From Catenulispora sp. MAP5-51 (GTDB taxonomy: Bacteria > Actinomycetota > Actinomycetes > Streptomycetales > Catenulisporaceae), in assembly GCF_041261205.1 (NCBI RefSeq), contig NZ_JBGCCH010000040.1, positions 1-64,000 of the forward strand: a stretch of DNA of 64,000 bases. Direction: 5' to 3'. Below are positions 1 to 8,181 of the stretch, in pieces (the stretch's first letter is position 1; the number at the start of each line of letters is the position of its first letter). The notes under the pieces are model-generated. The model saw nothing but the letters and a program-made list of their open reading frames with translations. It was not told the origin of the DNA and did no database searches. The translations under genes and the position numbers were made by a program.

Positions 1-1
1 C

Positions 2-64
2 GACGAACACGACGCCAAGCCCTACCGCTGGACCTACGACGGCAGCCCACTCAAAGCCGCATGA
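2..64 (+). CDS. C-terminal tail of a probable IS630-type transposase (partial)
   Basis: The first 63 bases read in frame 2 as a protein end with residues PYRWTYDGSPLKAA before a TGA stop. A Trp-Thr-Tyr-Asp-Gly close to the C-terminus is what I remember for IS630/Tc1-like transposases of actinomycetes, so this is probably the last 20 residues of such an enzyme whose body lies outside the window. Nothing like a terminal inverted repeat is evident in the next 60 bases. The stretch is too short for a firm call; another protein with the same tail cannot be excluded. Confidence 0.45.
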   Translation, partial: DEHDAKPYRWTYDGSPLKAA

Positions 65-129
65 CCCCCGAAGGATCAATGCGGCGCTGCACTAGCCTTG
101 CCCTCGTGGACATGGCCCCGAAGCGCGAC

Positions 130-1149
130 ATGGACCCCAAGCGCCTGGTCGCGCTCAACGCGATAGCCGCCCACGGCGGTATCGCCTCGGCCGCGCGGGT
201 GCTCGGGACCACGCCGTCGGCGGTGTCGCAGCAACTCAGCAGGCTGGAACAGGAGGCCGGGGTCCCGTTGGTGGACCGGGGCGCCAGCCGGGTGCGGCTG
301 ACCGCGGCCGGGCGGCTGCTGGCCGGGTTCGGGGAGCGTATCGAGCAGACGCTGGCCGATGCGGCTCAGGGGCTCGCCGCCTATGCCGAGGCGGCCGTCG
401 GGCCGGTGGCCGTCGGCGTGCCGCTGGCGGCCGTGCCGGAGATCGCCGCGGCCGCGGTGCCCTGGCTGGCCGCGCACCATCCGGGCATCACGCTCCGGCT
501 CGTCGAGGCCCACACCGAGGACGGGCTGCCCGCGCTGCGCGTCGGCGATCTGGACATCCTGCTGGTGGCCGACGACCGGGACACCGCGATCCCGGTGCCG
601 CCGGGCATCCGCTCCTTCGTCGTGTTCGAGGCCAGATACCTCATCGTGGTCCCGGAATCCTGGCCGGTCCCGACCACGCCGGCCGATCTCGACGGCCTCC
701 CCTTCATCACCGCGCCGGCGGGCTCGGCGCTGGAGCGCGCCTGGAGCCGGTTCGCCGCCGCCCACGGGATCCGGCCCGGCGTCGAGCACCTGGCGGTGCA
801 CCAGATCACCACGCGCGCCATGGTCACGGCGGGGCTGGGCGCGGCGCTGCTGCCGTCGTACTCGGGGGCGACCACCCCCGGCGCCAAGCTGTCCGACATC
901 GAGGTCCCGGGCTGGTATCTGCTGCGCATGTTCCGCCGCCGGCTCAGCGAGCGCTCGGTGCCGGCGGTGGAGGCCGTCGCCTCGGCCGTCTATGAGGCGC
1001 TGCTGGATGCCGCGGTGCGCTACAGCGAAGGTCCGTACGCGCCCCGGCCGGTGCAGGTCACCCACCCGCGGGATCCCGGCTCCACCACGGACTACCGCCC
1101 GCAGCCGTTGCTCGGGTTCAGCGACTTCAGCGCCGGTGATCGTTCGTAA
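130..1149 (+). CDS. LysR family transcriptional regulator
   Basis: A DNA-binding regulator of the LysR family, about 339 residues from the chosen ATG. The N-terminal winged helix-turn-helix is clear (LNAIAAHGGIASAARVLGTT followed by SAVSQQLSRLEQEAGVPL, roughly residues 8-45), then a linker helix and a substrate-binding-like effector domain to about residue 290, with a Pro-rich tail. The ATG at 130 puts the HTH at the normal distance from the N-terminus; in-frame starts at 61 and 112 would add a poor leader. The stop lies 34 bases before the next gene, a LuxR-type regulator, so the two may be cotranscribed. The effector and targets are unknown. Confidence 0.88.
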   Translation: MDPKRLVALNAIAAHGGIASAARVLGTTPSAVSQQLSRLEQEAGVPLVDRGASRVRLTAAGRLLAGFGERIEQTLADAAQGLAAYAEAAVGPVAVGVPLAAVPEIAAAAVPWLAAHHPGITLRLVEAHTEDGLPALRVGDLDILLVADDRDTAIPVPPGIRSFVVFEARYLIVVPESWPVPTTPADLDGLPFITAPAGSALERAWSRFAAAHGIRPGVEHLAVHQITTRAMVTAGLGAALLPSYSGATTPGAKLSDIEVPGWYLLRMFRRRLSERSVPAVEAVASAVYEALLDAAVRYSEGPYAPRPVQVTHPRDPGSTTDYRPQPLLGFSDFSAGDRS

Positions 1150-1183
1150 GATGGTCCCGGGACCCCACCATCGTAAGGAAACG

Positions 1184-3997
1184 ATGTCGCACGACACGAG
1201 GTACCAGTTGCTCGGCCGCGGCCGCGAACTGGAGACGCTGGACCGGCTGCTGCGGGACGTGCGCGCCGGGCACAGCCGGGTGCTGGTGCTGCGCGGGGAG
1301 GCCGGCATCGGCAAGTCGGCGCTGCTGGAGTACGTGGCGGCGCAGGTCGGCCAGGCCACTCGAGCCGGCCAGTCCGGGCAATCAGGGTATTCCGGGCAGT
1401 CCGGCCAGACCCAGCCTGCCGTGCAGGCGCAAGTGGTCCGCACCGCCGGAGTCGAGGCCGAGTCGGACTTCGCATACTCGGCGTTGCAGCAACTGTGCGC
1501 CCCACTCCTTGCACACGTGGACCGACTCCCCCCGGTGCAGCAGGACGCGCTGCGCGTCGCCTTCGGCCTGAGCTCGGGCGCCGTCCCGGAGTTGATGCTG
1601 GTCGGGATGGCGGTGCTGGGGCTGTTCGCCGAGGCCGCAGCCGCCTCGCCCCTGGTGTGCCTGGTCGACGACGCGCAGTGGCTGGACCTGATGTCGCGGC
1701 TGATCCTGGCCTTCGTCGGCCGACGGCTGGACGCCGAGGCTGTGGCGCTGATCTTCGCCGAACGCCTCGCCGACGGCGAGACGGAAGGCCCGGCCGGGCT
1801 GGCCGGGCTGCCCGACCTGGCCGTGACCGGACTGACCGACGCCGACGCGCGCACCCTGCTCCAAGAGGCGCTGCCCGGCCCGGTCGACGCGCGCGTGCGC
1901 GACCGCATCGTCGCCGAGACCGGCGGCAACCCCTTGGCCCTGCTCGAACTGCCGCGCAGCCGGACCGCCGCGGAGCTGGCGTTCGGCTTCGGCAACCACG
2001 GCGGCGGACCGAGCACGGCCGCCGACGGCGGCGTGGCGACCCGCGTCGAGGACGGCTTCGGCCGGCGCGTGGCGGCCCTGCCCCCGCAGACCCGCACCCT
2101 GCTGCTGGTGGCAGCCGTCGAACCCGTGGGCGACGCACCATTGTTGTGGCGGGCGCTGGACCTTCTGGACGTCGGCCCCGAGGCGGCCGCACCGGCCGAG
2201 GCCGCAGACCTGATCACCATGGGCGCCCCGGTCCGTTTCCGGCACCCGCTGGTGCGCTCGGCGATCTGGCGCACAGCCGACGCCACAGCCCTGCGCGCCG
2301 CACACCGCGCCCTGGCCGAGGCCACCGACGCCGACCGCGACCCCGACCGCCGCGCCTGGCACCGGGCCCACGCCGCCGTCGAACCGGACGAGGACGTCGC
2401 CGCCGCCCTGGAACGCTCCGCCGACCGGGCCCTGGCGCGCGGCGGCCGGGCAGCAGCCGGCTCGTTCCTGGAGCGCGCCACCGCACTCACCCCGGACGCC
2501 CAAGGCCGGGCACGCAGAGCCCTGGCCGCAGCGCAGGCCTATCTGGACGCCGGTCTGCCGGCCCGCGTACCCGACCTGCTCGCCGCCGCCGAACTCGGCG
2601 AACTCAGCCCCCTGCAACGCGGCACCACGGCCCGGCTGCGCGCCATGGCCACCCACGTGGTCAACCCCGGGATCGGCGTGGTGGAGCCGCTGCTGGCCGC
2701 AGCGATCCAGCTGCGCGACCTCGACCCGTCCGCCGCCCGGCACACCTGCCTGGTGGCCTTCGGCGCGGCCCTGAGCACGGGACGCAACGACCCGAACGCC
2801 CTGCGGCGCGCCGCCGAAGCCGTCCGCGACCTACCCAGCGGCGACGACGCGCCCGGACGGATCGCCCAAGGTCTGGCCGCCTGGGCCACCGAAGGCCCGG
2901 TAGCCGCGATCACCCCGCTGGAGCAAGCCCTGCGCTCCTTCACCGACACCAAGGACCTGCCGCTGCTGTGGTACGCCGCGAACACGGCGGTGGAACTCGG
3001 CGACCTGAAGGCGTTGCAGGACATCACCGACCGCGCGGTGCGCTTCGCCCGGACGACCGGCACCCTGTCGATCCTGCCGCCGGCGCTGACGTATCAGGCC
3101 ACTGCTGTGGGCTACGCGGGAAGCTTCCCCCAAGCCGCCGAACTGCTCGCCGAGGCAGCGGCCGCTGAGCAGACCATGGGCCTGCCGACGTACCGGGCCA
3201 CCAAAGCAATGGTCGCCGCGCACCAGGGACACAAGCAGGACACCCTGGACCTGACCGAATCCATGGAGCGCGACGGCGAACAGCACGGCCTGGGACGCCT
3301 GATCGGCCTGGCGGCCTACGCACGAGCGGTACTGCACAACGGCCACGGCGACTACCCGCTGGCCCTGCAAGCCGCCAACCGGGGCCTGGAATACCCGGAC
3401 TTCGCAGTGCACTACTGCACCCTGAGCGAACTGGTCGAGGCCGCAACCCGCGCCGGCGAACCAGCCGTGGCGGCTCGCGCCTGCGCGAAGCTGGCCGACT
3501 GGAGCCAGTCCGGCACCCCATGGGCACTGGGAACATACGCACTCGCCGACGCCCTCACCGGCGCACCGAAGGTCGCCGAAGACCGCTACCGCGAAGCAAT
3601 AGACCGCTTCACCACCGGCGGCCTGGACACCTTCGCGACCCGCGCCCGCCTCCTGTTCGGCGAATGGCTCCGCCGTCAAAACCGCCGAGCCCAAGCCCGC
3701 GACGAACTCCGCACGGCCCACGAAGCCGCACTCGCCATCGGCATGGAAGCCTTCGCCGAACGCGCACGCCGCGAACTACTCGCCACCGGCGAGACGGTCC
3801 GCAAGCGCACCGTCGGCACCCCGGTCCTGACACCGCAGGAGGCCCAGATCGCCCGCCTCGCCGCGGCCGGCCAGTCGAACGCCGAAATCGGCGCGGAGCT
3901 GTTCCTCAGCCCCCGCACGGTGGAATGGCACCTGCGGAACGTGTTCGCGAAGGCGGGGATTTCGTCGCGGCGGGAGTTGGGCGCGGCGCTTTCCTAG
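1184..3997 (+). CDS. LAL-type LuxR family transcriptional regulator (large ATP-binding)
   Basis: A 937-residue regulator of the LAL (large ATP-binding LuxR) class, which couples an AAA/STAND-type ATPase and a helical TPR-like sensor region to a C-terminal LuxR DNA-binding domain. Walker A GEAGIGKS lies at residues 39-46, a Walker B-like VCLVDDAQWLD follows near 165, and the LuxR helix-turn-helix (TPQEAQIARLAAAGQSNAEI...SPRTVEWHLRNVF) ends the protein. The ATG at 1184 has an AAGGA five bases upstream. A Gln-Ser-Gly-rich repeat interrupts the ATPase domain after Walker A (about residues 62-75). The gene converges on a homologous LAL gene nine bases away. LAL proteins often activate antibiotic or sugar genes; no target is evident here. 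Confidence 0.92.
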   Translation: MSHDTRYQLLGRGRELETLDRLLRDVRAGHSRVLVLRGEAGIGKSALLEYVAAQVGQATRAGQSGQSGYSGQSGQTQPAVQAQVVRTAGVEAESDFAYSALQQLCAPLLAHVDRLPPVQQDALRVAFGLSSGAVPELMLVGMAVLGLFAEAAAASPLVCLVDDAQWLDLMSRLILAFVGRRLDAEAVALIFAERLADGETEGPAGLAGLPDLAVTGLTDADARTLLQEALPGPVDARVRDRIVAETGGNPLALLELPRSRTAAELAFGFGNHGGGPSTAADGGVATRVEDGFGRRVAALPPQTRTLLLVAAVEPVGDAPLLWRALDLLDVGPEAAAPAEAADLITMGAPVRFRHPLVRSAIWRTADATALRAAHRALAEATDADRDPDRRAWHRAHAAVEPDEDVAAALERSADRALARGGRAAAGSFLERATALTPDAQGRARRALAAAQAYLDAGLPARVPDLLAAAELGELSPLQRGTTARLRAMATHVVNPGIGVVEPLLAAAIQLRDLDPSAARHTCLVAFGAALSTGRNDPNALRRAAEAVRDLPSGDDAPGRIAQGLAAWATEGPVAAITPLEQALRSFTDTKDLPLLWYAANTAVELGDLKALQDITDRAVRFARTTGTLSILPPALTYQATAVGYAGSFPQAAELLAEAAAAEQTMGLPTYRATKAMVAAHQGHKQDTLDLTESMERDGEQHGLGRLIGLAAYARAVLHNGHGDYPLALQAANRGLEYPDFAVHYCTLSELVEAATRAGEPAVAARACAKLADWSQSGTPWALGTYALADALTGAPKVAEDRYREAIDRFTTGGLDTFATRARLLFGEWLRRQNRRAQARDELRTAHEAALAIGMEAFAERARRELLATGETVRKRTVGTPVLTPQEAQIARLAAAGQSNAEIGAELFLSPRTVEWHLRNVFAKAGISSRRELGAALS

Positions 3998-4128
3998 AGT
4001 GATGCCTCAAGAAAGCACCGACCGCAACTCCCGCCGCGAACTGATCCCCAATTTGCTGAACACCTTCCGCAGATGCCACTCCACGGTCCGCCCGCTGAGG
4101 AACAGCTCCGCCCCGATCTCCGCGTTCG
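3877..4128. repeat. Long imperfect inverted repeat formed by the 3' ends of two convergent LAL genes
   Basis: The last 120 or so bases of the plus-strand LAL gene (3877-3997) closely match the reverse complement of 4007-4128, the 3' end of the minus-strand LAL gene. The identical cores include CGGAGCTGTTCCTCAGC on one arm, and both genes encode nearly the same HTH (NAEIGAELFLS.RTVEWHLR.VF.K.GISSRREL). The two arms are separated by nine bases, so either transcript reading through could fold into a very long hairpin. No separate terminator is seen between the genes. Confidence 0.8.
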
Positions 4129-6763
4129 AGCGCCCATCGCGCGCCCGCCGAGCGATCTGACGCTCCTGCTCCGTCAGCTCGACCGCCTTCTGCGCCGCAG
4201 GCCCGGCAACGGAAACCCCACACGCGGCCAGTTCCCGCCGTGCACGCTCGGCATAAGCCTCAGCGCCCATCTCCGCGAACCGTCCATGCGCCGTGCTCAA
4301 CTGCTCCCGCGCCTCGGCAACCCGCTCCTGCCCGCGCAGCCACTCGCCGTACACCAGATGGGTACGTGCCAGATCCATAACCCCTCGGCTGCGCCCCAGC
4401 CGCTTGATCGCCTCGAGGTAGTACGCCTCCGCCCCGGGCCCAGCCCCAACCTCAGCCTCGGCCCCCGCGCCCTCGCTGATCAGCCCCCGCATCCGTGCCT
4501 CAGTACCAAGCCCCCAATCGGTCCCACTCGGCGTCGTCAACGCAGCGATCTGCTCCACCGCCTGCTCCGCCAGCGCCCGATCCCCGCACCGCACCGCCGC
4601 CTCGACAAGCTCCGTCAACGCCCAGTAAGCGAACGCCGACCCCCTCGGATTCGCCGCCGCCAGCGCAGCATCCCGAGCCTCGCCAAACCGACCGAGCCCA
4701 TTGAGCAGCACCGCCGACGCGTACCGCACAAACATCAACCCATTGCCGTCACGCCGCTCCCCCGCCGCGTCCTCGGCAACCCGCAGCAACTCAAAAGCCT
4801 GATCCGCCTGCCCCCGCCAAGCCGCCACCCCCGCCACGTCGTACGCGGGCCGATCCACCCCGATCGCCGCGACGATGGCGTCGGACTCCTCCAACAAGTC
4901 CGCCGCGGCCTGGAACTGCCCCGCATGCAGATGCGCCAGCATCCGCTGCGAATGCGCGACCGGCAGCATCCCGAGGGCGCCGGCGGCCCGGATATGCCGG
5001 ACGCTCTCCGCGGAGATCCGCTCCCAGGCCACGTCGTCCCACGTCGCGAAAGCCCCGTAGCAGGCCAGCGACAGCCACCGGGTCGCCTCGACGATCGACA
5101 ACCCGTCCGGCGAGAACGCGTCCAACGCCCGCCGCACCAAAGGCGCGCCCTTCTCGTGCCCCTCGGTGTAGACCACGGCCAGCGCGTCAAGCAGCAGATC
5201 CTGCGCACGCGGCTCCTCAGACGCCTCCCGCCGCGGCGCCGGCGCGGCAGCCGCCGCCTTGGCCACCTCGGTCACCGTGACGTCGTCAGCGAACCGCCCG
5301 ACCCTGAGCGCGTAGATGATCGCGTCCAGATAGGTCTCGCGAGCCAGCACCGGATCGAGCACCTCGAACCGCCGCGCCGCCTCCAACAACAGACTCGGCG
5401 CCAGAGCCGCGCTGCCGGTGACGAAGGCCAAGTGCCCGCGCAGTTGCAGCACGTGTGCCGACCGCAGCTCGTCGTACGGCCCGGATTCCACCTTGTCCAG
5501 CAACACCTGCGCCCCCTCCGGGGCACCCGCGTGGTACTTGTCGCGCGCGGCAAGCAGCTCACGCTCAGCCCGCTTCACCGGATCCGGCGTCAGCGCCGCG
5601 GCACGCTCCAAAAACGCGGCCGCCGCGGCCAACCCGCCCCGAGACTGCGCCCGATCGGCCGACGCCTCCAACTCGGCGGCCACCGCCTCGTCCTGCCGCT
5701 CCGCGGCCTGCCCCAGATGCCAGGCACGCCGGTCCGGATCAGCCTCGCGCGACGTCGCGTCGGCCAGCACCCGATGCACCCGACGTCTCGCCTCGGCCGA
5801 CGCCGCGTGATACACCGCCGACCGCACCAACGGATGCCGGAACGCGAAGCGCACCCCGATCGTGAGCAGCTCGGCGTCCTCACAAGCACCCCCGGCATCA
5901 GGGCTCAGTCCCAACGCCGCGGCAGCACGCCAGATCAGCACCGGATCCCCGGCCGACTCAGCCGCGGCGAGCAGCAACAGCTCCTGCGAATCGGCAGGCA
6001 ACTCCGCGATCCGCCGCCGGAAGCTCTCCTCGATCCGCCCCGTCAGCGCTGTGGCCTCCAGCAACCCGAAGCCGCCGGCGAGCCGATCAGGCGAAGCCAG
6101 CGGCAACTCCAGCAACGCCAGCGGATTGCCGCGTGCCTCGGCCAGGAGCGCCGCACGCACCCCGTCGTCCAACGGCCAGCGCACCACCGAGTCCAGCAAC
6201 TCCCCGGCCGCCGCCGGAGCAAGCCCCTCGACCCCCAGCTCCACCAGCCCGCGCATGCTCGGAATCGGTGTGCGGCTGGTGATCAGCATCAGGATCGACT
6301 CGGCCCGCAACCGACGCGCCACGAACGCGATCGCCTGCGCCGAGGCCTCGTCGAGCCAATGCGCGTCATCGACCGCGCACAGCAGCGGACCGCCGCGCGC
6401 CGCCTCGGCGAGCAGGTTGAGCACGCCGAGACCGACCAGGAACGGACCGGGCCGATCCCCGGCCCGCATCCCGAACACCGTCGCCAGCGCCTCGGCCTGC
6501 GGCCCGGGCAGATGATCGACGCCGTCGAGCAACGGCAGGCACAGCCGGTGCAGCGCCGCGTAGGGCAGCTCCATCTCGGACTCGACGCCGGAGGCCCGCA
6601 GGATCCGCACATCGGCGGCGCAGCGCACTGCATAGTCCAGCAGCGCCGTCTTGCCGATACCCGCCTCGCCCGACAGGACGAGCACATCGCTGGCCCCCCC
6701 ACGCATCGCCTTGAGGAGCACGTCCAGTCGTGCGCACTCGGTGCGCCGGCCCAGCAGCTTCAT
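4007..6763 (-). CDS. LAL-type LuxR family transcriptional regulator
   Basis: A 918-residue paralogue of the preceding LAL regulator, on the opposite strand. Walker A GEAGIGKTALL is at residues 32-42, a Walker B-like CAVDDAHWLDE near 150, a long helical TPR-like middle (about 300-830), and a C-terminal LuxR domain (LTEQERQIARRARDGRSNAE...ISSRRELRSVLS). The ATG at 6763 is preceded by a strong GGGAGGT site, so a 17-residue longer in-frame start was not used. The two convergent LAL genes look like an inverted duplication that has since diverged in the sensor region. Signal and regulon are unknown. Confidence 0.92.
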   Translation of the reverse strand: MKLLGRRTECARLDVLLKAMRGGASDVLVLSGEAGIGKTALLDYAVRCAADVRILRASGVESEMELPYAALHRLCLPLLDGVDHLPGPQAEALATVFGMRAGDRPGPFLVGLGVLNLLAEAARGGPLLCAVDDAHWLDEASAQAIAFVARRLRAESILMLITSRTPIPSMRGLVELGVEGLAPAAAGELLDSVVRWPLDDGVRAALLAEARGNPLALLELPLASPDRLAGGFGLLEATALTGRIEESFRRRIAELPADSQELLLLAAAESAGDPVLIWRAAAALGLSPDAGGACEDAELLTIGVRFAFRHPLVRSAVYHAASAEARRRVHRVLADATSREADPDRRAWHLGQAAERQDEAVAAELEASADRAQSRGGLAAAAAFLERAAALTPDPVKRAERELLAARDKYHAGAPEGAQVLLDKVESGPYDELRSAHVLQLRGHLAFVTGSAALAPSLLLEAARRFEVLDPVLARETYLDAIIYALRVGRFADDVTVTEVAKAAAAAPAPRREASEEPRAQDLLLDALAVVYTEGHEKGAPLVRRALDAFSPDGLSIVEATRWLSLACYGAFATWDDVAWERISAESVRHIRAAGALGMLPVAHSQRMLAHLHAGQFQAAADLLEESDAIVAAIGVDRPAYDVAGVAAWRGQADQAFELLRVAEDAAGERRDGNGLMFVRYASAVLLNGLGRFGEARDAALAAANPRGSAFAYWALTELVEAAVRCGDRALAEQAVEQIAALTTPSGTDWGLGTEARMRGLISEGAGAEAEVGAGPGAEAYYLEAIKRLGRSRGVMDLARTHLVYGEWLRGQERVAEAREQLSTAHGRFAEMGAEAYAERARRELAACGVSVAGPAAQKAVELTEQERQIARRARDGRSNAEIGAELFLSGRTVEWHLRKVFSKLGISSRRELRSVLS

Positions 6764-6852
6764 GGCATACCTCCCGGGCCGGTCCCCTGGCGCGCGCCGG
6801 CCAGGGTCCGCCACGGGGGCGAACTCGGGCGGCGGCGGGAGAACGTAGCGTT

Positions 6853-7260
6853 ATGGATTGGATGTTGCTCACCGAGTTGTCCTCGATGTTCTGCGGACCG
6901 TGGCACCCGACGGTGCCGCCGGTCGAGGCCGGACCCGCGGCCGAATCGGCCGGACCGGCCGGACGGGCCGGACTGGTCGAGCTGGTCGAGCTGGCCGAGC
7001 TGGCCGAGCTGGCCGAGCTGGTCGAGCTGGCCGAGGCCGACCTGTGGATCGCCCGGCAGGCCTATGAGTTCATGGCCGCCCGCGCCCTGTGCGAACACTG
7101 CGGGGCACGCCTGGGCCGGAAGGTGAGCGTCGCCGCCTTCCATCCGGAGCGTGCCGTCGCCGTCGGCGCGCGCTGCCGCGGCTGGCGGCGTCACCGGCAC
7201 ACCGCGCTGGTCAGTCGGGACCGTGACGGCCTGCGGTTCGGGACGCTGGCGCCGAGCTGA
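6853..7260 (+). CDS. Small hypothetical protein with Leu-Glu repeat and CxxC motif
   Basis: A 135-residue protein that I do not recognise. It starts MDWMLLTELSSMFCG, carries a seven-unit in-frame repeat reading LVE/LAE (about residues 41-61) that should form a continuous acidic amphipathic helix, and then a conserved-looking C-terminal half with a CEHC zinc-knuckle-like pair (about residues 82-85) and several Arg and His residues. It is transcribed divergently from the LAL gene whose start lies 89 bases away. Only a weak ribosome-binding site is seen. Third-position GC is consistent with coding, but the repeat makes frame statistics unreliable, so the call is moderate. Confidence 0.6.
   Translation: MDWMLLTELSSMFCGPWHPTVPPVEAGPAAESAGPAGRAGLVELVELAELAELAELVELAEADLWIARQAYEFMAARALCEHCGARLGRKVSVAAFHPERAVAVGARCRGWRRHRHTALVSRDRDGLRFGTLAPS
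6973..7035 (+). repeat. Seven-copy 9-bp tandem repeat (CTGGTCGAG/CTGGCCGAG)
   Basis: Seven adjacent 9-base units differ only at one position (T or C), in the order TTCCCTC. The unit length keeps the frame, so copy-number change lengthens or shortens the encoded Leu-(Val/Ala)-Glu helix by one turn without breaking the gene. Confidence 0.92.
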
Positions 7261-7332
7261 GCCGGCGGGGTGGAACGGGGGCACGCCCGGTAGCATATCA
7301 ACCAAATAGTTAGTTAGCACAGGAGCCATTCC

Positions 7333-7908
7333 ATGCAGCGAGACGCTGACGCCACCAGGCGGCGTCTGATCGCCGCGGGCCGCACCGAGTTCGCCGCGCG
7401 CGGGCTCACCGGGGCCCGGGTGGACCGCATCGCCGAGGCCGCGCAGGCCAACAAGGCGCAGATCTACCACTACTTCAAAAGCAAGGCCGGGCTGTTCGAC
7501 GCGGTGTGGGAGGACGTCCTGCGGGAGACCGTCGAGGGGCTGCCGCTGGACGTCGCGGACCTGCCCGGGGCCGCGGCCCTGCTGTGCGACGCCTACGTCG
7601 ACCATCCCGAGCTGTCGCGCCTGATCACCTGGCGGCGCCTGGAGCGCGAGGACCTGGCGACGGTCAGCCCGACGACGCCCGACGCCCAGGGCCGGATCAC
7701 GCTCATCGGACAGGCGCTGCGCGACGGCGTGATCGGCGGCCGGTTCGACGCCGACGTGCTGTTCGCGCTGATCCTGCATGTTGCTGCGTTCTGGGAGTTC
7801 AGCAGCCCGGACGTGATGGCCTCGGTGTCGGTCACCGACCGCGCCGAGCGGCGCGAGGTGGTGCGGTCAGTGGCCGCCGCGCTACTGGAGGGCGCTTCAG
7901 AAACCTGA
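7333..7908 (+). CDS. TetR family transcriptional regulator
   Basis: A 191-residue one-component regulator. The N-terminal TetR helix-turn-helix spans about residues 8-55 (RRLIAAGRTEFAARGLTGA, then VDRIAEAAQANKAQIYHYF), followed by an all-helical ligand/dimer domain. The ATG at 7333 sits eight bases after AGGAG. The 30 bases before it are strikingly AT-rich for this genome (around 7294-7318, containing TAGTTAGTTAG), a plausible promoter/operator. A strong hairpin closes the transcript. Its targets could be itself or the hydrolase/small-protein pair on the other strand; the sequence does not decide. Confidence 0.9.
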   Translation: MQRDADATRRRLIAAGRTEFAARGLTGARVDRIAEAAQANKAQIYHYFKSKAGLFDAVWEDVLRETVEGLPLDVADLPGAAALLCDAYVDHPELSRLITWRRLEREDLATVSPTTPDAQGRITLIGQALRDGVIGGRFDADVLFALILHVAAFWEFSSPDVMASVSVTDRAERREVVRSVAAALLEGASET

Positions 7909-7927
7909 TGTAGGTGCAGATACAGCA

Positions 7928-7960
7928 GGGGCGGCGGTCCGCAGACCGCCGCCCCTTCTT
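7928..7960 (+). terminator. Rho-independent-like terminator after the TetR gene
   Basis: A perfect 12-base stem (GGGGCGGCGGTC, 7928-7939, pairing with 7944-7955) with a four-base CGCA loop is followed by TTCTT. It lies 20 bases after the TetR stop. On the minus strand no U-rich tail follows, so it mainly serves the plus-strand gene. Confidence 0.8.
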
Positions 7961-7970
7961 CGTGCGAGCT

Positions 7971-8165
7971 TCAGAAGCCCAGGTCCGCCGCCAGGCAGGA
8001 GAACCGTACCCCCAGGCTGTCGGAGTCGTAAGAGTCCACCGCCTGGTTCGCCGGCAGCGCGGGCTGCTCCTGAACCATGTCCTCGAACGCGACGCGATCG
8101 GGCAGCGCACCGAATCGAGCTGTGCGCGCGTCCACCGCGTCGTCGTGCACGCTGGGGTCGCTCAC
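7971..8165 (-). CDS. Unrecognised 64-residue acidic small protein
   Basis: A 64-residue protein with a GTG start and a very strong ribosome-binding site (AAGGAGGG, eight bases upstream), 16 bases after the stop of the epoxide-hydrolase-like gene, so probably in the same transcript. It is acidic, has no signal peptide or membrane segment, contains a central LPDRVAFEDMVQEQPALP segment and ends in a compact hydrophobic tail SLGVRFSCLAADLGF with a single Cys. That design (acidic leader-like first part, short Cys-containing end) is reminiscent of a RiPP precursor or a small binding partner, but no modification enzyme is nearby. I do not recognise a family and assign no function. Confidence 0.68.
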   Translation of the reverse strand: MSDPSVHDDAVDARTARFGALPDRVAFEDMVQEQPALPANQAVDSYDSDSLGVRFSCLAADLGF

Positions 8166-8181
8166 TTCAGGGCCCTCCTTC

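Noticed and set aside
1-64. Complete insertion sequence at the left edge
   Set aside because: Only the transposase tail is visible and no terminal inverted repeat or target duplication can be defined.
76-2490. 804-codon minus-strand frame opposite LysR and LAL genes
   Set aside because: Runs antisense through two clear genes and reads as low-complexity Ser/Arg/Ala.
6973-7035. Tandem repeat considered as a CRISPR-like array
   Set aside because: Units are directly adjacent with no spacers and lie in frame in a coding gene; no cas gene is present.
4073-7126. 1017-codon open frame on the plus strand opposite the second LAL gene
   Set aside because: Arg/Pro-rich translation without domain structure; the minus-strand LAL gene has complete motifs and a strong ribosome-binding site.
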